From Candidatus Thorarchaeota archaeon MP8T_1 (GTDB lineage Archaea > Asgardarchaeota > Thorarchaeia > Thorarchaeales > Thorarchaeaceae), in contig PJER01000010.1 in the NCBI GenBank assembly GCA_002825465.1, forward strand, positions 1 through 64,000: a stretch of 64,000 bases of DNA. The letters are read 5' to 3'. Every line of letters begins with the position of its first letter. The first letter of the stretch is position 1. Under the pieces are notes generated by a model. It was not told the origin of the DNA. It searched no databases and worked only from the letters and a program-made list of their open reading frames with translations. Of this stretch, positions 16,964 to 25,535 are shown one piece after another. The position numbers and the translations under genes are program-made.

Positions 16964-19744
16964 ATGACGAAGCGTGTAGTATTGTGTGTGTTCCTGATTA
17001 TATGTTTCACATTAAGTTTACAAGAAGTACAAATAGGAACATCCTCTACTTCCTCAATTCTCGCTCACCCATTTTCTGAAGAACAAATATCTCAGACATC
17101 AAATGAAAACATTAGATTAGATGGAAATTTAACTCAGGGTCCTTGCAATACTGTCTTCGTTAAAGGTGACTTGGCATATATTGGCAATGGCCGCCATATG
17201 GAAATTCTAAATATATCAAATCCAAGTTTACCTATTCATATTTCAGATGTTTTTTTGGGGTATGTGGTTGAAGGAATATATGTTGATGGAGATTTTGTCT
17301 ATATAGCGTGTCGGCTTGGCGGAATTCAGATCGTGAGCATTGAGAATATAATTACTCCTCGAAGAATCAGTTATTTTCCAACGCCTGCTTGGGCAACTAG
17401 CGTTTATGTCGATTCAGGGATTGCCTATGTATCAATCTCCTATCGAGGTATTGTTCTTGTTGACATTAGTAATCCTTTCAAGCCTACTGAGATTAGTCAA
17501 TGCGATACTTCAGGAAAAATATCAGATGCGACTGTTTTTGGTAACTATGTATATGCGTCCAATGAGTATGGAGGACTTCTCGTATTTGATACCAGTTTAA
17601 AGAGAAATCCTGTAGAGGTGACTCAGTTTGACACCGAATGGCCATCCTTGGGAATAGATTATGCTGAAAATCACATCTATTTGGCAAGTGGATATGGAGG
17701 ATTTCATATTGTAGATGTAACAAATCCCTTATCCCCTACTCTGGTAGAAAATTCTAGCACTATAGAGTACGCATCTGATATCAAAATTGCCAATAATGTC
17801 GTTTATGTTTCAGAAGGTGATCCCAATGAAGGAAGTGGCGCTTTATCGATATTTAATGTTACATCTTCACCTCTCAATCTGCTAGGTCGTTGCGAGATAT
17901 CTGGACCCGGCTATGACATTACGCTTTCTGGAAATCATACTTATGTTCCTGTTTCTGAGAGAGGTCTGTGTATCATCGATGTAGAAAATAAACAGCATCC
18001 TTTGGAAGTTGATAACTATCAAACTGCTGGAAGTCCTAGAAGAATCTCTGTAGTTGGAGATTTCGCTTACATTGCAGAAAATCTTGCAGGCTTAAGAATA
18101 GTAAATATCTCTGATCCTACAAATCCCGTAGATACCGGATTTTATAGAACGCCTAGCCATGCTGTAGGAATTTCCGTTGTGGATAATCGTGCCTATGTTG
18201 CTGATAGGGACAATGGACTCTGGATCCTTAATGTCACAAATCCTTCAGATATTGCACTTCTTGGTCATTGTAAAACATCTGAATTTACATATGATGTTTG
18301 CATCAGTCAAGGACTTGCATACCTTGCATGTGGGGGAGATGGACTGCGTATTCTCAATATCAGCAACCCAACTAGTCCATATGAAATTGGAGCCTATGGT
18401 TCGTATATGGATATCACAAGACTAGAAGTCATCAATACCTTTGTGTATTTACTACATGATGGTGGTCTAACGATAGTTGATACTAGTATTCCCACCAGTC
18501 CCTTTCGTAGTGGAGGCATATCAATTACTGGCGAAAAAACAGGATTACATGTGAAGGATAATCTCGCTGTTGTCACTATCGCAAATTATGGAATCAAAAT
18601 CTATGATGTTTCAGTTCCTGCCAATATCATACTCATTGGAGAGAAAGACCTAGTAGGTTGGATTCGCGGTTCATATATTGACGGAAACATGCTTTTTGTT
18701 GCAGCTGATTTCAATGGGCTTTACATTCTGAGCATTCAAAACATTGCAGATATCCAAGAGATTGGTTCATACAACACTAAAGGTTGGTCAGCTGATATCT
18801 TCCACAAAGACGGATACTTGTACATTATTGACATTGATTGCGGATTCTGGATTCTTGAGCACGATTTTGATGAAGATGATCTCTTTTCTGGTGCAGAGTT
18901 TGAATGGGGAACACCTCTTGACAATCCTGATGCAGATTCAGATACTCTCACGGATGGTTCAGAAGTGTATCTCTATTTTACAGATCCTCTCAATCCCGAT
19001 TCAGACTTCGATTTGATGCCTGATGGATGGGAGGTCCAGTATGGTTTGAATCCCTTGGTAAATGATAGTGATTTGGATTTTGATGGTGATGAGCTCACAA
19101 ATTTGGAAGAGTATTACGCAGGAACCAATCCAACCAATGCTGATGAAGATGAAGATGAATTGACAGACAAAGAGGAGCTAGAGTATGGCACAGACTGGCA
19201 AAATTGGGACTCTGATTTTGATTCGCTGTCTGACTCAGATGAAATATTCGTATATGGTACAAATCCCCTCTCGTCTGATTCAGATCTTGACTCAATGCCC
19301 GATGGATGGGAAGTGTTGTACTCCCTTGATCCGCTATCCGATGATAGTTCTCTAGATCCGGACGGGGACTATTTGACAAACTTGGAGGAATTTGGTCATA
19401 ATACCAATCCCAATAATTCTGACTCAGATTTTGACCAGATGCCTGATGGTTGGGAAGTACAATATTCACTAAATCCGCTTGTGGATGATTCTTATTTAGA
19501 TCCTGATTTGGATAACTTGAACAATCTCAAAGAGTATGAGATTGGGACAAATCCGAGATTAGCTGATAGTGATAATGATGGGTATCTGGATTCTTGGGAA
19601 TACAATAATGGCTTTGATCCATTAAATCCAGATGTATCCATCTCACAATATTTTGTATCAATACAGGGCTGGTTGGGATTGGGAATTCTAGTACTAATGG
19701 GAGTTATAGCATCTCTCTATATTAGAAGAAGGACTTCTTCTTGA
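16964..19744 (+). CDS. Large surface protein: LVIVD beta-propeller plus thrombospondin-3-like repeats, membrane anchored
   Basis: A 926-residue secreted and anchored protein. The signal peptide is MTKRVVLCVFLIICFTLSLQ. Residues 45 to about 630 carry roughly 14 LVIVD repeats with the pattern AYVADxxxGLxILNVSNPxxP, which form beta-propeller blades. Residues 640 to 895 carry thrombospondin-3-like acidic repeats (DSDFDLMPDGWEVQYGLNPL, DPDGDYLTNLEEF), probably calcium bound. A C-terminal membrane helix (WLGLGILVLMGVIASLYI) with a short RRRTSS tail anchors it. ATG 16964 follows CAGGAG; the frame extends to a TTG at 16937 but the signal peptide fits the ATG. The stalk closely resembles that of the SBBP protein 2 kb upstream. 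It has many Asn-X-Ser/Thr sites. A role in the cell envelope or adhesion is inferred. Confidence 0.9.
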   Translation: MTKRVVLCVFLIICFTLSLQEVQIGTSSTSSILAHPFSEEQISQTSNENIRLDGNLTQGPCNTVFVKGDLAYIGNGRHMEILNISNPSLPIHISDVFLGYVVEGIYVDGDFVYIACRLGGIQIVSIENIITPRRISYFPTPAWATSVYVDSGIAYVSISYRGIVLVDISNPFKPTEISQCDTSGKISDATVFGNYVYASNEYGGLLVFDTSLKRNPVEVTQFDTEWPSLGIDYAENHIYLASGYGGFHIVDVTNPLSPTLVENSSTIEYASDIKIANNVVYVSEGDPNEGSGALSIFNVTSSPLNLLGRCEISGPGYDITLSGNHTYVPVSERGLCIIDVENKQHPLEVDNYQTAGSPRRISVVGDFAYIAENLAGLRIVNISDPTNPVDTGFYRTPSHAVGISVVDNRAYVADRDNGLWILNVTNPSDIALLGHCKTSEFTYDVCISQGLAYLACGGDGLRILNISNPTSPYEIGAYGSYMDITRLEVINTFVYLLHDGGLTIVDTSIPTSPFRSGGISITGEKTGLHVKDNLAVVTIANYGIKIYDVSVPANIILIGEKDLVGWIRGSYIDGNMLFVAADFNGLYILSIQNIADIQEIGSYNTKGWSADIFHKDGYLYIIDIDCGFWILEHDFDEDDLFSGAEFEWGTPLDNPDADSDTLTDGSEVYLYFTDPLNPDSDFDLMPDGWEVQYGLNPLVNDSDLDFDGDELTNLEEYYAGTNPTNADEDEDELTDKEELEYGTDWQNWDSDFDSLSDSDEIFVYGTNPLSSDSDLDSMPDGWEVLYSLDPLSDDSSLDPDGDYLTNLEEFGHNTNPNNSDSDFDQMPDGWEVQYSLNPLVDDSYLDPDLDNLNNLKEYEIGTNPRLADSDNDGYLDSWEYNNGFDPLNPDVSISQYFVSIQGWLGLGILVLMGVIASLYIRRRTSS

Positions 19745-19800
19745 AACCAAGAGGGAATATCTCTATGATAGAACCCTTTCACGAAGAAATGTTTGATTAG

Positions 19801-19896
19801 TATGAGATGGTGCTCATCAAGAAACACTTGCTGTAATGCGAACGAACTCAAGGCTCTAGCCCCAATCAAGAGTTTCCTTCGCACAAGTATCTCATA
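19801..19896 (+). ncRNA. Candidate structured RNA with three stacked helices
   Basis: Within the 307 bases between the LVIVD gene and L10e, three helices nest with no unpaired base between them on the 3' side. P1 is TATGAGAT (19801-19808) with ATCTCATA (19889-19896). P2 is ACTTG (19826-19830) with CAAGT (19884-19888). P3 is 19837-19849 with 19870-19883, thirteen pairs with one C-C mismatch and one bulged T. The 5' side has bulges of 17 and 6 bases. I know no family that matches. It could be an independent small RNA or a 3' UTR / 5' leader structure, and the strand is therefore an assumption. The rest of the gap holds only the L10e promoter. Confidence 0.4.
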
Positions 19897-19979
19897 TTGG
19901 ATGGTTTTAATCCCCTATAACTTGAGACGGGTCCGTGCATCATAAAATTTTGGATGAAAATTGCCATCCACGCCATAAT

Positions 19980-19990
19980 CCTTTTATTGG
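19980..19990 (+). promoter_or_regulatory. Probable TATA box for L10e
   Basis: CCTTTTATTGG lies about 65 bases upstream of the L10e ATG and matches the CTTTTA-type boxes seen before other genes in this window. Confidence 0.45.
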
Positions 19991-20051
19991 AACATCTCGC
20001 GGATTCGTTGAGTCTTACTACTCAAGACCATCAATATTAGGTGATTAAACA

Positions 20052-20591
20052 ATGGGAAAACGCCCCGGACAATGTTACCGAGAATGTGACAGACCTCCAT
20101 TTCAAAGAACCAAATACATCCACAGGAGACCAGCTAGTCGTATCACAAGCTTTGACATGGGAAATCCAGCTGGAAAATTTGAGGTTGAGTTGTCATTAAT
20201 TGGTCTTGAGCGATGCCAGATTAGACATCAAGCTCTAGAAGCAGCTCGTGTTGCAGCTAATCGTGATATGACCAAGCGAGCTGGTAGGCTGAACTATCAC
20301 CTTAGGGTTCGAGTTAAGCCATTGCAGTATCTTCGAGAGAACAAAATGATTTCAGGTGCTGGAGCAGACCGTGTACAAGATGGAATGCGAAGGGCATGGG
20401 GTAAAGTGATAGGTTCTGCAGCAAGAATCAAACCCAATCAACCAATTGTCACAATTCGTGTGAACCGTCAGCACATTAAAGTTGCAATGGTGGCGCTGAA
20501 GAAGGCAGCACCAAAGATACCTACACCCTGTAAGATTACATTTGACAAGATTGATCCTGAAATTAAGCGCAGAATGGGCTACGGAATCTAA
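20052..20591 (+). CDS. rpl10e: Large ribosomal subunit protein uL16 (archaeal L10e)
   Basis: A 179-residue protein that matches archaeal and eukaryotic L10e throughout: MGKRPGQCYRECDRPPFQRT at the start, RPASRITSFDMGNPAG, LRVRVKPLQYLRENKMISGAGADRVQDGMRRAWGK, then ARIKPNQPIVTIRV. It sits near the peptidyl-transferase centre and helps position tRNAs. The length is normal. It is preceded by AGGTGATT. It ends four bases into the convergent trmJ gene. Confidence 0.96.
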   Translation: MGKRPGQCYRECDRPPFQRTKYIHRRPASRITSFDMGNPAGKFEVELSLIGLERCQIRHQALEAARVAANRDMTKRAGRLNYHLRVRVKPLQYLRENKMISGAGADRVQDGMRRAWGKVIGSAARIKPNQPIVTIRVNRQHIKVAMVALKKAAPKIPTPCKITFDKIDPEIKRRMGYGI

Positions 20592-21322
20592 TCCGAGCTC
20601 TTCTCACATTCTTTTACAAGCCTGTTTAGTTTTCTTGCAAGACCAGTCAAAGTAGTCACTTCACGTCCGGTCATGTAAGCCCTCCCTAGTAAATTTCTGA
20701 AGACCTGTTTAACAATTGGATTTCGATATTCTTGCAGATCAAGAGCATCAATGACCTCGTCCATAAAAATCAAGACTTGTTCACGTTCTTTACGAGTGGC
20801 AGCTCTGGGAGGAACAATCTCTGATTCTATTTCAACTCGATAATTTTCAAACAGGTAATGCAGGACAATTGCTACCGCATGACTAAGATTCAAGCTAGGG
20901 TATCCTTCTGATGTTGCTATGTTGTATGCAAGATCACAGTAGCTGAGCTCTTCATTTGTCAGTCCCGTACTCTCTCTCCCAAACACAAGAGCAACCTTTC
21001 CTTCACACGATTTTGGATCAGGTAATTTCGTCATTGGTACAAGAGCTCTAGTCACACTGTGATTTCTTCCTGCCCTTGCAGTTGCTGCCCATGCTACTTC
21101 TACATCCTTCAGAGCTGATGGTAAGTCGTCATAGATACCTGCTGAATCAAGGATTGAATTAGCGTGTACTGAATATATCTGCGCAAGCATCTCCTCTCTT
21201 GGGTCCCAGCCCACTATTCTCAATTGTCCAACTCCAAAATTCGCTAAGGTTCTGGCTACAAAACCAACATTACCAGGTTCTTCTGGTTCGACCAGAATCA
21301 CTACAATATTTGGTAAATCCAT
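20588..21322 (-). CDS. trmJ: tRNA (cytidine/uridine-32-2'-O)-methyltransferase, TrmJ type
   Basis: A 244-residue SPOUT (SpoU/TrmH branch) methyltransferase. Motif 1 is VEPEEPGNVGFVARTLANFG, motif 2 is VALVFGRESTGLTNEEL, and motif 3 is YPSLNLSHAVAIVLHYLFE; the deep trefoil knot is built from the last two. A helical C-terminal extension (ALDLQEYRNPIVKQVFRNLLGRAYMT) is typical of TrmJ rather than TrmH. It methylates position 32 of tRNAs using SAM. A GTG start at 21337 is possible, but ATG 21322 has GGAG nine bases upstream. It is the last gene of the SRP54-TrmY-DRG-TrmJ run. Confidence 0.9.
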   Translation of the reverse strand: MDLPNIVVILVEPEEPGNVGFVARTLANFGVGQLRIVGWDPREEMLAQIYSVHANSILDSAGIYDDLPSALKDVEVAWAATARAGRNHSVTRALVPMTKLPDPKSCEGKVALVFGRESTGLTNEELSYCDLAYNIATSEGYPSLNLSHAVAIVLHYLFENYRVEIESEIVPPRAATRKEREQVLIFMDEVIDALDLQEYRNPIVKQVFRNLLGRAYMTGREVTTLTGLARKLNRLVKECEKSSD

Positions 21323-21341
21323 GAACTCACACTCCACTCAA

Positions 21342-22517
21342 CTAACTGTGAGCTAGTTGTAAAACATCACCATCTTGGAGTGGATAGTTGAGACCTACAG
21401 TTCTACGTTTAATCTTATCATTCTCTCTAAGAATGACTGCAAAGCGAAACCGTTCCACAAACAGTTCCTTGTGGACCTTACGAGCTGCGTCTTCTACGAC
21501 AGACCCTTCTGGAAGAACAATTGGTTTGTCTTCTCTCTTCTTTCCTGGGATTTTTGTATAGACTCTAAGAATGTCAAGATGTTCATATAATGTCCAGCTC
21601 ATTCCATCTAGGTTCTCTTTTCTGTGAGCAGATGTCGGAATGATATCAAAACGATCACTATACTTCTCTTCAAGTTCTTTGAAACGTACTCCTGAACCTT
21701 GAGCATCACCTTTGGTTGCAATGACCATGGCTCGAACATAGGCTACACTTGTATCCATTGCATCAACCAACTGATCGAAAGTTGCAGGCTTCTGGAACCG
21801 AACAATGATATTTGTAATCCTTCTTGCCCGTAGATATTCCATGACCTCTTCGATATCGCCTTGATAATTCTGAGCTCCATAGATCATGAGCCCTCCAAGT
21901 CCCACTCTCTCGACTCTAACTGCAGTCTTCTCTTTATTCAATCGAATTCGTGATCTATCTATTTCGCCAAGAACGGTTTTCATTTGTGATTCAACATCTT
22001 GTGACAGGTCAATGATTATCGCTATACAATCGGTATTTCGGGCAACTGCAAGTGCTTGCCTACCGATTCCTGTTTCATGACTACCTTCAAACACACCTGG
22101 AAGTTCAACTAGCTGAATATTGATATCTTCCAAAGTTAACATCGCAGGTGTTGGAATCGGTGTTGTGAATGGATAGTCGCCAACATCAAGATTTGCATTG
22201 GTTACTGCATTGATGAGACTTGATTTACCAGAGTTAGTCACACCAATCAGGCAGACCTGTCCCGCCCCTTCTTTTCTAACTACTCCTTCTTCAGCTCCGC
22301 CGCTTCTCCTAGCTTTTTCCTGTTCTCGCCTCTTCTCTAGTAGTGCTTTTAGTTGTGCTAGTTTCTTTCGATAGTCTGCAATCATCCTTTCTGCGCCTTT
22401 ATGATTAGGTGCAAGTGACAAGAGTTTCTCTAATTCTACTATCCTCTGAGCTGTGTCCTCTGTTTCTTCATAGATTATTCGTTGTTTATCGAACTCTGGA
22501 GTAACGTTGGTTGGCAA
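21342..22517 (-). CDS. DRG/Obg-family GTPase with C-terminal TGS domain
   Basis: A 391-residue GTPase. Residues 15-80 form a charged helical region. The G1 motif GVTNSGKSSL is near residue 92, the switch segment has DYPFTTPIPTPAML, G3 is ELPGVF (in place of DxPG), and G4 is ATKGD in place of NKxD. A TGS domain closes the chain (KELFVERFRFAVILRE, then DGDVLQLAHS). The layout matches the DRG branch of Obg proteins, which bind ribosomes or translation factors. The departures at G3 and G4 suggest a divergent member and nucleotide specificity needs testing. It lies between trmY and trmJ; its stop nearly abuts the trmJ start. Confidence 0.88.
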   Translation of the reverse strand: MPTNVTPEFDKQRIIYEETEDTAQRIVELEKLLSLAPNHKGAERMIADYRKKLAQLKALLEKRREQEKARRSGGAEEGVVRKEGAGQVCLIGVTNSGKSSLINAVTNANLDVGDYPFTTPIPTPAMLTLEDINIQLVELPGVFEGSHETGIGRQALAVARNTDCIAIIIDLSQDVESQMKTVLGEIDRSRIRLNKEKTAVRVERVGLGGLMIYGAQNYQGDIEEVMEYLRARRITNIIVRFQKPATFDQLVDAMDTSVAYVRAMVIATKGDAQGSGVRFKELEEKYSDRFDIIPTSAHRKENLDGMSWTLYEHLDILRVYTKIPGKKREDKPIVLPEGSVVEDAARKVHKELFVERFRFAVILRENDKIKRRTVGLNYPLQDGDVLQLAHS

Positions 22518-22568
22518 GAGAATTCAACCATAATTTGTAATGCAGGCATTATGAAGCTTTCTTCAAGC

Positions 22569-23144
22569 TCAAATAACATCATCATCTGAGACCATATTGA
22601 CATCCAAGATGAATCTCTCAGGGTGGGGTGGGCGATGCAGTTGCTTCAAATTCCATTTACTGCCTTTGAGTTCTAAAGCAGGTTGTTTTGTATTTGAATA
22701 GATTAACAACGAATTTACATAATCGAATTTTTTCATCACAACCTGTTCGACTTCTGAATTTGCTTCATAAATTCTCTCAGGAGAATATGTTTCAATGAAA
22801 TCTAGCATATTGGTCCTTCTAATCGCTATTCCATTGTCCATTGTTCTTAAACTATTCATTTCTAGTTTCTCTGCGACTGCGATAGCTTTCAAAAGAAAAA
22901 AGGAAATTGATCTTTCATCTGGTGACACTCGTTTCAAGTCCACTCCGGGAAATGAAATTACTATCATCTCATCTAGTGGTCCGATCGCAAATGAGACCAC
23001 TACATCTCGACGCAAATCACCTGATAGGAAAAGGCCAACATTCACACATCTTACAGCTGTGATGACTTCTGGAGAATTGTCACCCGACTTTACAGATGCA
23101 TTATCAACTGGCATCTCTTCAAACAATATCAGGAAATGTTTCAT
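22569..23144 (-). CDS. trmY: tRNA pseudouridine-54 N1-methyltransferase, TrmY-like
   Basis: A 191-residue protein. The core AVRCVNVGLFLSGDLRRDVV, then VISFPGVDLKRVSPDERSIS and FLLKAIAV is the TrmY (DUF358) pattern, a SPOUT enzyme that methylates N1 of pseudouridine 54 in archaeal tRNA. Compared with the family, the SH in the LFLSHGIR motif is SG here and the N terminus is less conserved, so it may be a diverged member. It is 18 bases downstream of the SRP54 gene and about 50 bases upstream of the DRG GTPase, in one minus-strand operon with a second tRNA methyltransferase. Confidence 0.82.
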   Translation of the reverse strand: MKHFLILFEEMPVDNASVKSGDNSPEVITAVRCVNVGLFLSGDLRRDVVVSFAIGPLDEMIVISFPGVDLKRVSPDERSISFFLLKAIAVAEKLEMNSLRTMDNGIAIRRTNMLDFIETYSPERIYEANSEVEQVVMKKFDYVNSLLIYSNTKQPALELKGSKWNLKQLHRPPHPERFILDVNMVSDDDVI

Positions 23145-23162
23145 TTTGATTTCAATTCCAGA

Positions 23163-24506
23163 CTACATTCCGGGGAGACCTGGAAGACCGGGAATCCCAC
23201 CTTTTCTTCCACGACGCTGTTTTCCCATCTGTTTCATCATTTTCTTCATTTGGTCGTGCTGTTTGAGTAAGTCTCTGACGTCTTTTAGTGATGTACCTGA
23301 ACCCATAGCGATTCTCTTTATTCTCGATGCTTTGATAATTTTAGGCTCATCGAGTTCTTCCTTTGTCATGGAGTTCATGATCACTTCCCATCTCTTCATG
23401 TTCTCCTCTTGAATCTCTGCTATACCGTCGGGCAATTTATACTGAAGTCCCAACATTTCCATTACTTTACCAATTGGCCCCATCTTCTTGAGCTGTTTTA
23501 GCTGCGCCATCATATCATTCAAAGAAAATTGACCTTTCATGATACGTTTTACAGCATCTTCCTCAACCTCAATCTCAGCCTCTCTGACCTTGTCAACTAA
23601 ACCTCGGATATCAGACATTCCCAGTAGACGGCCTGCGAATTTTGTTGGATTGAAAGGTTCTATTGCATCCATCCCTTCACCAATACCAATGAATTTGATA
23701 GGTGCCTTTGTTGCTGCTACTGCTGATAAAGCTCCACCACCTTTAGCACTACCATCAAGCTTGGTCACGATAATTGAACCGATATCGGTTGCTTTACTGA
23801 ACGCATTAGCCTGCACTCCTGCTTGTTGTCCAAGTGTACCATCAATGACAAGGACAATCTCTTGTGGCTTGACTGATTTTGAAATATCTCGCATCTCTTT
23901 GATGAGACTAGTTTCCTCTCTATGTCTTCCTGAAGTATCCAAAAGAATTAGTTCAATTCCTTTGTTCTTCATCTCTTTGAACCCTTTCTGTGCTAGCTTG
24001 ACTGCATCTTTCTCCCCTTCATCACCAAAGAATGGTACATTCGACTTCTCTGCTAGCTGCTTCAACTGGTTATATGCTCCAGGCCTGAAGTTATCTGCAC
24101 AGATTACGCCTGTCTTGATACCTCTTTTTTGATAATACCTAGCAAGTTTTCCAATCGTGGTGGTCTTACCAGAACCCTGAATGCCAACCATCATCACAAG
24201 ATTCGGTTTTCCAGGGTGTATCGTAAGAGGTACTGCTTTTTCACCTAGGAAGAATGCAAGAGTATCCCATACAACCCGGATGATATGTTCCCGTCGAGAT
24301 ATTCCTCTAGCTAAGGTCTCATCTAGAGCTTGATCTTGTACTCTTTGAGTAATCGACATTACAAGATTGACATCTACGTCTGCCACTAACAGTGCCCTTT
24401 GAATATCTTTGACCAGCTCTTTCACTAATTCTTCATCAATTACACTTGCGCCAAAGAGCTTCTTTAGAGCTGAATTTAGGGACTTTCCAAGACCTTCTAG
24501 AACCAA
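23163..24506 (-). CDS. srp54: Signal recognition particle GTPase SRP54
   Basis: A 447-residue protein with N, G and M domains. The G domain has the P-loop GIQGSGKTTTIGKLARYYQK near residue 109, DNFRPGAYNQL, DTSGRH and TKLDGSAKGGGAL. The methionine-rich M domain begins near residue 310 and ends in a glycine/proline tail (GGIPGLPGLPGM). It binds signal sequences and 7S RNA and delivers ribosomes to the membrane receptor. The start is probably TTG 24506, preceded by GGTGA; no in-frame ATG is better placed. It is the first gene of a four-gene minus-strand operon, and a short divergent promoter region separates it from pyrI. Confidence 0.97.
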   Translation of the reverse strand: MVLEGLGKSLNSALKKLFGASVIDEELVKELVKDIQRALLVADVDVNLVMSITQRVQDQALDETLARGISRREHIIRVVWDTLAFFLGEKAVPLTIHPGKPNLVMMVGIQGSGKTTTIGKLARYYQKRGIKTGVICADNFRPGAYNQLKQLAEKSNVPFFGDEGEKDAVKLAQKGFKEMKNKGIELILLDTSGRHREETSLIKEMRDISKSVKPQEIVLVIDGTLGQQAGVQANAFSKATDIGSIIVTKLDGSAKGGGALSAVAATKAPIKFIGIGEGMDAIEPFNPTKFAGRLLGMSDIRGLVDKVREAEIEVEEDAVKRIMKGQFSLNDMMAQLKQLKKMGPIGKVMEMLGLQYKLPDGIAEIQEENMKRWEVIMNSMTKEELDEPKIIKASRIKRIAMGSGTSLKDVRDLLKQHDQMKKMMKQMGKQRRGRKGGIPGLPGLPGM

Positions 24507-24632
24507 GACATATCACCGTCTTCTGCGAGTGTTCTTCCTGTAATCCATATCAACCTTCGCCTTTGTGTTATGATAATGAAGGATAAGGGATAAAACCGGA
24601 TGAGAGTAGAATGAACCTGCGAGTGGTCATAT

Positions 24633-25118
24633 ATGTCCGAGAAAATCGGTGACGAAAAAATTAGAATCGTGAAGATCCACGATGGAACTGTGATCGATCA
24701 TATCCGTGCGGGTAAGGCACTAGAGGTTCTAAAGATACTAGGAATTACAGGTGAAGATGGAAATGTTGTCTCTTTGGCTATGAATATCAGCAGCTCAAAA
24801 ATTGAGAAGAAGGACATTGTCAAAGTTGAACATCGATTCCTCAGAGAAGAAGAAGTCGCACGTATTGCTCTTGTGGCTCCTGAAGCAACAATCAACCTCA
24901 TTGAGGACTTCAAGATTATCAAAAAGACTCGGGTAGAATTACCCGAAACATTGTCGGATATCATGCCATGTCCTAATACTCGATGTGTGACCAATAAAGA
25001 ACGAGAACCTATCAGTAGCAAATACCAGGTGGTTTCACGGAAACCGATTCAACTCAAATGTCTGTATTGTTGGAATCTTGTCGAGGAAGAACATATAATC
25101 TCCGCCTTTACAAGCTGA
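24633..25118 (+). CDS. pyrI: Aspartate carbamoyltransferase regulatory subunit
   Basis: A 161-residue regulatory chain. The allosteric domain contains VKIHDGTVIDHIRAGKALEVLKILGI and SLAMNISSSKIEKKDIVKVEHRFL. The zinc domain has CPNTRC and CLYC, the four cysteines expected for zinc binding and contact with PyrB. It regulates the first committed step of pyrimidine synthesis. The catalytic subunit gene pyrB is not in this window; in many archaea pyrB and pyrI are adjacent, so they are separated here. It is divergent from srp54 and is followed 71 bases later by the ATP synthase genes. Confidence 0.95.
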   Translation: MSEKIGDEKIRIVKIHDGTVIDHIRAGKALEVLKILGITGEDGNVVSLAMNISSSKIEKKDIVKVEHRFLREEEVARIALVAPEATINLIEDFKIIKKTRVELPETLSDIMPCPNTRCVTNKEREPISSKYQVVSRKPIQLKCLYCWNLVEEEHIISAFTS

Positions 25119-25135
25119 CTCGGTCAAATTCCAAA

Positions 25136-25146
25136 CGCTTTTTAGG
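25136..25146 (+). promoter_or_regulatory. Probable TATA box for atpF-atpA
   Basis: CGCTTTTTAGG lies about 45 bases before the atpF ATG, at the position expected for an archaeal promoter with a short leader. Confidence 0.45.
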
Positions 25147-25189
25147 CATCCTATAAAGCAATCGTAAGTCGTTTCCAGTAGGTAATCTC

Positions 25190-25513
25190 ATGTCAAGCGA
25201 TAAAATTGCTGTCATTGGTGACAGGGACACAGTCACAGGATTTCGATTAGTTGGAGTTAGTGAATGTGCAGTTCCGAAGTCTGCTGATGAAACCCGAGAT
25301 ATACTCTACAGCTTCTTCCGAGATCCAAGTATGGGTCTGATTATGATTACAGAACCTCTTGCAGAAGAAGTGGAAGACACTATTGTCGAACTCTCACAAT
25401 CACCAGTTCCAGTAATCTTGCTGATCCCAGATAGAACTGGATCTACTGGTACTTACGAAACAGTACTGAAGGAACTCATCAGACGTGCTGTAGGAATTGA
25501 AATCAATATCTAA
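25190..25513 (+). CDS. atpF: A-type ATP synthase subunit F
   Basis: A 107-residue protein with the subunit F pattern: KIAVIGDRDTVTGFRLVGV at the N terminus, LIMITEPLAEEVEDTI in the middle, PVPVILLIPDRTGSTG, and a C-terminal helix with ELIRRAVGIEI. In the A/V-type enzyme it is part of the central stalk and helps couple rotation to catalysis. It is immediately upstream of atpA, the usual archaeal order C-F-A-B-D, but subunit C is not upstream: pyrI is. Confidence 0.93.
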   Translation: MSSDKIAVIGDRDTVTGFRLVGVSECAVPKSADETRDILYSFFRDPSMGLIMITEPLAEEVEDTIVELSQSPVPVILLIPDRTGSTGTYETVLKELIRRAVGIEINI

Positions 25514-25535
25514 CATCAAATTGGAGCTAAGAACC

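Noticed and set aside
22795..24132. Long plus-strand frames opposite trmY and srp54
   Set aside because: Serine/isoleucine-rich antisense frames of conserved genes; no family resemblance.
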